A DNA stretch of 64,000 nt from Neorhizobium galegae bv. officinalis. GTDB lineage: Bacteria > Pseudomonadota > Alphaproteobacteria > Rhizobiales > Rhizobiaceae. Position 1 is the stretch's first letter; every line of letters begins with the position of its first letter. The notes beneath the pieces were generated by a model, which searched no databases, was not told the origin of the DNA, and worked only from the letters and a program-made list of their open reading frames with translations. This document shows positions 60,163 to 64,000 of the stretch, one piece after another. The DNA lies in the NCBI GenBank assembly GCA_000985875.1, contig CCRI01000012.1, positions 124,001-188,000 on the forward strand. Reading direction: 5' to 3'. Made by a program: the position numbers and the translations under genes.

Positions 60163-61179
60163 ATGCTTCCGGATTCCTCGCCCATGTCCCTCATGAACCC
60201 CGCTGTCCCAGGCCTCGTCTGGGCCTATCGCTTCCATCCGGGATCGGCGCCCTGCACCCGGTTGCCGCTCGATGCGGCGCGCAGCGATCTCGATGTCGAC
60301 GATGGCTTCCTGTGGCTGCATCTCAACCTCGCCGACAGCCGGGTCAACGCCTTCCTGGAGAGCTTTCCCGGCCTGACACCGCCGGCTCTCGCCGCGCTCA
60401 CCACTCACGACACGCACGCCGCCGTGACGCTCGACGAGCAGCTCGTCTACGGCACGCTTGTCGATTTCCAGCGGGAATTCGACAGCGAGACACGCAATAT
60501 CGGCTGGCTGCATTTCTTCGTCTCGGACAGGATCATCATCACCACGCGCCTGCAGCCCCTACGCTCGATCGACCGGGTGCGGGCGGCGATAGAAAAGAAC
60601 GCCTCGCGTTACAACAAGCCGATCGACGTGTTCGAGACACTGGTTGCCGAATTCCAGCGCACGCTGATCACGCTGGTGATGGAGCTCACCGAAGAAATGA
60701 ACATCATCGAGGATTTTGTCTACGACAACACACCGCGCGATGAACGTCGTCGCCTCGCACCGATCAGGCGGACGGTGGTCAGGTTGCACCGGCACCTGAG
60801 GACGGTGCTGACGCTGCTGCGGCGTGCAGCGGCGACCGACGACGACGAGATGCCCCCCGGTTTCGACGATGCCGCCTCGCGGCTGATCGGCCGGCTGGAG
60901 GCTGCGGACCACGACGTCTACGCCCTGCAGGAGCGTGCGCGACTGCTGCATGAGGAAATCGACTCGAAGCTCTCCTCCGAGACCAACCGTCACCTCTACA
61001 TCCTGTCGCTGATGACCGCCTTCCTGCTGCCGCCGACCTTGGTCACCGGTTTTTTCGGAATGAACACCTCGTCGCTGCCCTTCGAGGGAGGTTCCGGCGG
61101 GACGGCCTATGCCTTCGGCTTGATCGGCGTTTCGGTGCTTGCCGCCTGGTGGCTGTTGAAGCGCACCGGCATTCTCTGA
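60163..61179 (+). CDS. CorA family divalent metal transporter
   Basis: 338-residue Mg2+/Co2+ or Zn2+ channel. A soluble N-terminal domain (about 1-235) leads to a long stalk helix and two C-terminal membrane helices, with the signature GFFGMNTSSLPF between them (about 286-297; GMN is the selectivity filter). The start is uncertain: ATG 60163 has GGAG eight bases ahead and is preferred over ATG 60157 and the TTG/GTG-type frame opening at 60109. ZntB-type Zn exporters are a subgroup of this family and cannot be excluded. Convergent with the BA14K gene. Confidence 0.9.
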   Translation: MLPDSSPMSLMNPAVPGLVWAYRFHPGSAPCTRLPLDAARSDLDVDDGFLWLHLNLADSRVNAFLESFPGLTPPALAALTTHDTHAAVTLDEQLVYGTLVDFQREFDSETRNIGWLHFFVSDRIIITTRLQPLRSIDRVRAAIEKNASRYNKPIDVFETLVAEFQRTLITLVMELTEEMNIIEDFVYDNTPRDERRRLAPIRRTVVRLHRHLRTVLTLLRRAAATDDDEMPPGFDDAASRLIGRLEAADHDVYALQERARLLHEEIDSKLSSETNRHLYILSLMTAFLLPPTLVTGFFGMNTSSLPFEGGSGGTAYAFGLIGVSVLAAWWLLKRTGIL

Positions 61180-61195
61180 CTGCCGGGCAAACGAA

Positions 61196-61223
61196 ACCCG
61201 CCCGGGGTCGATACCGGACGGGT
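61196..61223. terminator. Hairpin between corA and the first BA14K gene
   Basis: ACCCG-CCCGG pairs with CCGGA-CGGGT around an eight-base loop, with one mismatched pair in the middle, in the 66-base gap between the convergent stops. Its place suits a bidirectional terminator, although no T run is present. Confidence 0.45.
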
Positions 61224-61245
61224 GGGGTAGTGCCGACGGACGCCC

Positions 61246-61698
61246 TTAGAAATAGGGCGAATAGCAGGTCTGGCGCGGGCCGTAGTTCGGCTGGAACGAG
61301 TTCGAATAGGCGTCGTAGGAACGGTAGCGATCGGCACACCATTCATAGTGGCGCGGATTGATATCGTCGCCGCCACCATAGGCCGGAGCGGGCTCCGCAT
61401 AACGCGGCTGGGCGGCGATGGCACCGCCGATCAGGGCGCCGGCACCGAATGCCGCCAGCGGGAACCAGTAGCCGTTGTGGCGGCGGTAACCCGGACGGTA
61501 GTCGCGATAACCGCGATGCCCGCCATACCAGCCGCCGCCATGGCGACGGTACTGCACCAGGGTCACGTCGGTGCTGGTGCCGGTTTCGATCCCGGCGGCC
61601 GGAGCGGACGGCAGCGGCATAGCCTGCGCCGGCATCAGAGAGCCGGCAAAAACGGCAGCGGAAATGCCCGCAACCGCGATCTTCTTCAAAAGAGTCAT
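61246..61698 (-). CDS. BA14K family protein
   Basis: 150-residue protein of the BA14K family (first described as a 14-kDa Brucella immunoreactive protein). Signal peptide MTLLKKIAVAGISAAVFAGS (cleavage near AQA at about 30), a Gly/Tyr/Arg-rich segment (GGWYGGHRGYRDYRPGYRR), a membrane-like helix (FPLAAFGAGALIGGAIAAQ) and the defining C-terminus YEWCADRYRSYDAYSNSF. Such proteins are thought to be membrane- or surface-associated; function unclear. The ATG at 61698 is chosen before the signal peptide. A paralogue lies just upstream on the same strand. Confidence 0.88.
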   Translation of the reverse strand: MTLLKKIAVAGISAAVFAGSLMPAQAMPLPSAPAAGIETGTSTDVTLVQYRRHGGGWYGGHRGYRDYRPGYRRHNGYWFPLAAFGAGALIGGAIAAQPRYAEPAPAYGGGDDINPRHYEWCADRYRSYDAYSNSFQPNYGPRQTCYSPYF

Positions 61699-61833
61699 GT
61701 TAAGTCCCCAGATCCCTTGTCCATGTTTCAAGTTTTGACAGGCAATTGTTTCAGTATGCAGTGGATTTCAATTTTGCCGCGACCTTAGGAAGTTCATCCT
61801 GAATGCGCAATTAACGTGCGCCGCGACGAAGCT

Positions 61834-61866
61834 AGCCCGGCCGCTGGCATATGCCGCGACCGGGCT
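61834..61866 (-). terminator. Hairpin after the second BA14K gene
   Basis: AGCCCGG pairs with CCGGGCT over a 19-base loop, 26 bases downstream of the stop of the BA14K gene at 61892-62314. No T run follows on the minus strand, so termination is tentative. Confidence 0.35.
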
Positions 61867-61891
61867 TGGCGGAGAGATGGCCAACGCCTGC

Positions 61892-62314
61892 TTATCTGTA
61901 GGGCGAGATGCAGCGTGCCCTCACACCGGCGCGCGGTGCGTAGGTATCGTCCCAGGCCCGATAGCTGCGATAGCGGCTTTCACACCAGGCGACGTGGCGG
62001 CTCGAATAACCGCCGCGGTCGGCCTGTATGGCACCACCGATGATGGCACCGGCGCCGAAGGCGGCGAGCGGGAACCAGAACCCGTTGTGATAACGGTAGC
62101 CCGACCGGCGGTCACGATAACCGCGGTGGCCGCGATACCAGCCATAACGGTCACGCCGGAAGTCGCGACGGTACTGGACATTGGTGATATCGCCGGCGGC
62201 CGAAATGCCGGACGGCGGCGCTGGCATTTGGACAGCCTGCGCCGGGACGACACCGGCAAACATGGTGGCGACGGCAACTGCCGCTGCCGTCAAGCGCAAA
62301 CGAAGAGCATTCAT
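61892..62314 (-). CDS. BA14K family protein, paralogue of the neighbour
   Basis: 140-residue protein with the same build as its neighbour: signal peptide (MNALRLRLTAAAVAVATMFA, cleavage near AQA), an Arg/Tyr/Gly-rich stretch (YGWYRGHRGYRDRRSGYRYH), FPLAAFGAGAIIGGAIQAD and the C-terminal VAWCESRYRSYRAWDDTY. The two share nearly identical middles (HNG-WFPLAAFGAGA-IGGAI) with diverged ends, so they arose by tandem duplication. The ATG at 62314 is preferred; the frame is open further upstream. Confidence 0.87.
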   Translation of the reverse strand: MNALRLRLTAAAVAVATMFAGVVPAQAVQMPAPPSGISAAGDITNVQYRRDFRRDRYGWYRGHRGYRDRRSGYRYHNGFWFPLAAFGAGAIIGGAIQADRGGYSSRHVAWCESRYRSYRAWDDTYAPRAGVRARCISPYR

Positions 62315-62412
62315 CCTGGGCGTTTCCTCATTCTGATTTTCAATGAGAAAACAACGCCGGATGTGAGATTCCGTTCCTGGCAGAGCGCCCGGCACGGATC
62401 ACGACTTGGCGA

Positions 62413-63657
62413 TCAGGCGACGATCGAAAGTTGCGCCTGGTCGCCCTGCAGCCGGTTGACCATGAAGTTCGAATACCATTCGACGAACTGCATGACGCCG
62501 CCCTCGTGGAGCGCCGAATAGGGACCCGGCTCATAGGCGGGCGAGCGGATGCCGAACGCGTTTTCCTCGACGATCTGGCGGTCCTGATCATTGGTCATGT
62601 TCCAGACATGGGTCAGTTCTTCGAGATTGTAATCGACGCCCTCGACCGCATCCTTGTGGACCAGCCATTTGGTGGTGACCGCCGTTTCCTCCGGCCCGAG
62701 CGGAGTGACGCGGAACGAGATCGCATGGTCGCCGAGAATGTGGTTCCAGGTGCTGGGATAATGGAAGAGCAGCATGGTGCCGATCGAGTTGATCGTCACG
62801 TCGTCGGAGAGTTTGCGCTGCACAGCGTTGCGGCCGCTCATCGTATAACTCTCGGCATCCTCGATCAGCGGCATGCGCGCGACGCGGAACTGGCCGGTCT
62901 CGTCCATCCGGAACTCGCTCGGCAAACCCGCCTCCTCGCAACGCTGCCAATGGGCGGCGATGACCGGATCGTCCTTGGCGCCCTGGACACCGGTCGCGGT
63001 CGGCGATTCCGGATAGGTGCGGCAGAGTTCCGGGTGGTTGGCGGCACAATGGTAGCACTCGCGGTTGTTTTCCCAGACGAGCTTCCAGTTGCCCTTCTCG
63101 ATGATCGTCGACTGGTGGGCGACCTTGGCTTCCGACAGGCGGTGCGGGGCCATATAGGGTTCGATCGCTGCGCGAACGGGGGCGAAATCCGGTGCCTCGT
63201 TGGCAAGGCAGATGAAGATATAGCCGGCGACGCTCTCGCAATGGACCTTCTTCATGCTGAACTGGGTCTTGTCGAAATCCTGCCCCATCTGGCGGCCGAC
63301 CAGAAGCGAGCCGTCCAGCTCGTAGGTCCATTGATGGTAGGGACAGACAAGCCGGACCGCCGAACCATGTTCCTTGGTGCAGACGCGGCTGCCGCGATGG
63401 CGGCAGGTATTGTGCAGCGCCCGGATCTGGTTGTCGCGGCCGCGCACGACGACGATGGGATAATCGCCGATCTGCAGGGTGAAATAGGCTCCCGCCTTGG
63501 GCAGCTCGCAATCATGTCCGACGAACAGCCAGTCGCGATACCAGATCATTTCCAGATCGAGCTTGTAATAGGCGGGATCGGTGTAGAAGGGCTGTTCGAG
63601 GCTGAAGCCTTCGCGGCGGTTCTTGAGCTGCCGCAGGGCCTGATTGCGAATTTCCAT
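62413..63657 (-). CDS. Rieske-type oxygenase alpha subunit, GbcA/Stc2-like (betaine demethylase family)
   Basis: 414-residue ring-hydroxylating-dioxygenase-type enzyme. The Rieske 2Fe-2S centre is CRH...CPYH (NTCRHRGSRVC, then VCPYHQWTYELDG, about 83-116). The catalytic iron site has two His in ECYHCAANHPEL (about 201-212) and a later Asp. The start MEIRNQALRQLKNRREGFSL and LEQPFYTDPAYYKLDLEMIW closely resemble glycine betaine demethylase GbcA and stachydrine demethylase Stc2. Which N-methylated compound it uses is unknown, and no reductase (GbcB) gene is visible inside the window. A cobalamin riboswitch lies upstream on the same strand, about 117 bases before the ATG (AAGGAAG ribosome-binding site). 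Confidence 0.88.
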   Translation of the reverse strand: MEIRNQALRQLKNRREGFSLEQPFYTDPAYYKLDLEMIWYRDWLFVGHDCELPKAGAYFTLQIGDYPIVVVRGRDNQIRALHNTCRHRGSRVCTKEHGSAVRLVCPYHQWTYELDGSLLVGRQMGQDFDKTQFSMKKVHCESVAGYIFICLANEAPDFAPVRAAIEPYMAPHRLSEAKVAHQSTIIEKGNWKLVWENNRECYHCAANHPELCRTYPESPTATGVQGAKDDPVIAAHWQRCEEAGLPSEFRMDETGQFRVARMPLIEDAESYTMSGRNAVQRKLSDDVTINSIGTMLLFHYPSTWNHILGDHAISFRVTPLGPEETAVTTKWLVHKDAVEGVDYNLEELTHVWNMTNDQDRQIVEENAFGIRSPAYEPGPYSALHEGGVMQFVEWYSNFMVNRLQGDQAQLSIVA

Positions 63658-63773
63658 ATTATCTTCCTTGTCAATGTGGACAGCGGAAGGACATGGAAAT
63701 GCCGGTCGGCCTCAAGGCCTACCCAACACCCTGTCCCGAACGCCCGCCGCGTCCGGTCGTCATTTTTGATCCC

Positions 63774-63972
63774 GAGGCTGGTTTCCGGGCTCAGGAGCTT
63801 GTCCCTTGGGGGACCGGCTCGGCGCCTTCCCGGGCGGCCGTTACGGCTCTTTCCCAGTGGCTCATGCCGTGCCTTGTTGCTCCACCACCGTTGCGGGGGC
63901 AGCGCCGGATTAGGGTTTCTAAAGACCCCTGCCGGCTTCCCAATTCTCCGCCTTCCCTAGTCAGGCGACACC
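63774..63972 (-). promoter_or_regulatory. Cobalamin (B12) riboswitch upstream of the Rieske oxygenase gene
   Basis: Read on the minus strand, the segment carries the B12-riboswitch landmarks in order: GGGAAGCCGG, AATCC-GGC-GC, the B12-box-like GCCCCCGCAACGGT, AGCCACTGGGAA, CGGGAAGGCG, and the closing GAGCCCGGAAACCAGCC. Order, spacing and roughly 200-base length fit the aptamer. It points toward the Rieske oxygenase start at 63657. A GGCCTTGAGGCC stem between aptamer and start could be part of the expression platform. A short open frame overlapping it is not a gene. Confidence 0.85.
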
Positions 63973-64000
63973 TCAAGATCGAGGCGGATATAATCATCGA

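Noticed and set aside
63791..63997. A 68-codon open frame on the minus strand near the right edge
   Set aside because: It lies on the cobalamin riboswitch, whose conserved sequence often yields false small genes.
1..64000. tRNA genes, rRNA genes, CRISPR arrays, insertion sequences, phage genes
   Set aside because: None was seen: no T-loop/anticodon pattern, regularly spaced repeats, transposase or integrase sequence was recognised by eye. A short tRNA could still be missed without a covariance search.

Overview
The window is chromosomal DNA of a high-GC alphaproteobacterium, most likely a member of the Rhizobiaceae (Rhizobium, Neorhizobium or Agrobacterium type). This rests on gene content: a bioM-bioN-bioY biotin transporter, paired BA14K proteins, DUF1344 and RT0821-like proteins, a glgE / treS-maltokinase / glgB operon, long palindromic intergenic repeats of the kind common in rhizobia, and a CheR-tether-like tail on the chemoreceptor. 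No tRNA, rRNA, CRISPR array, insertion sequence or prophage was seen. Housekeeping genes alternate with accessory blocks.

Region 1 (1-12.8 kb) is mostly core: a truncated TauE/SafE permease, a polysaccharide deacetylase, a decayed Gp49/HigB-type toxin gene tail-to-tail with an intact XRE antitoxin-like gene, pdxH, a small lipoprotein, a J-domain protein, fabI, a histidine phosphatase, DUF1344, a CHASE-PAS-PAS-GGDEF-EAL protein, aroC and a ribBA-type gene. A brnT-brnA toxin-antitoxin pair (12.9-13.45 kb) marks the junction to the next block.

Region 2 (13.4-26.5 kb) is a catabolic island. A LacI regulator (+) faces two minus-strand transcription units: nagB, a SIS protein, nagA and a ceramidase-like hydrolase; then a sugar ABC transporter (binding protein, two permeases, ATPase) with an AGE-family epimerase, mannonate dehydratase UxuA and a Gfo/Idh/MocA oxidoreductase. 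Both units start behind the same palindrome, ATGCAACCGGTTGCAT, next to a TTGACA box, so one repressor probably controls all of them. The mix of amino-sugar, hexuronate and amide-hydrolase genes, with no obvious sugar kinase, suggests an uncharacterised substrate and is the best candidate here for an undescribed pathway.

Region 3 (26.5-37.9 kb) holds DUF3175, a cupin, an orphan TctC-type binding protein, and the trehalose-to-alpha-glucan operon: GlgE with an extra apparently dead GH13-like N-terminal domain, TreS fused to maltokinase, and GlgB. A 45-bp perfect inverted repeat follows.

Region 4 (38-50.4 kb) holds a YcaQ/AlkX-type DNA glycosylase homologue, bioMNY, a thioesterase, a histone-deacetylase-family protein and xseB. 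A TAXI-TRAP transporter with DUF1850, an MNT-HEPN toxin-antitoxin pair and a pirin lie between xseB and dxs.

Region 5 (50.4-64 kb) holds a 2OG-Fe(II) oxygenase, DUF4424, a chemoreceptor, the tlyA / 23S rRNA methyltransferase pair, an acyl-CoA dehydrogenase / enoyl-CoA hydratase operon behind a strong inverted repeat, a CorA transporter, two BA14K genes, and a GbcA/Stc2-like Rieske oxygenase preceded on its own strand by a cobalamin riboswitch.
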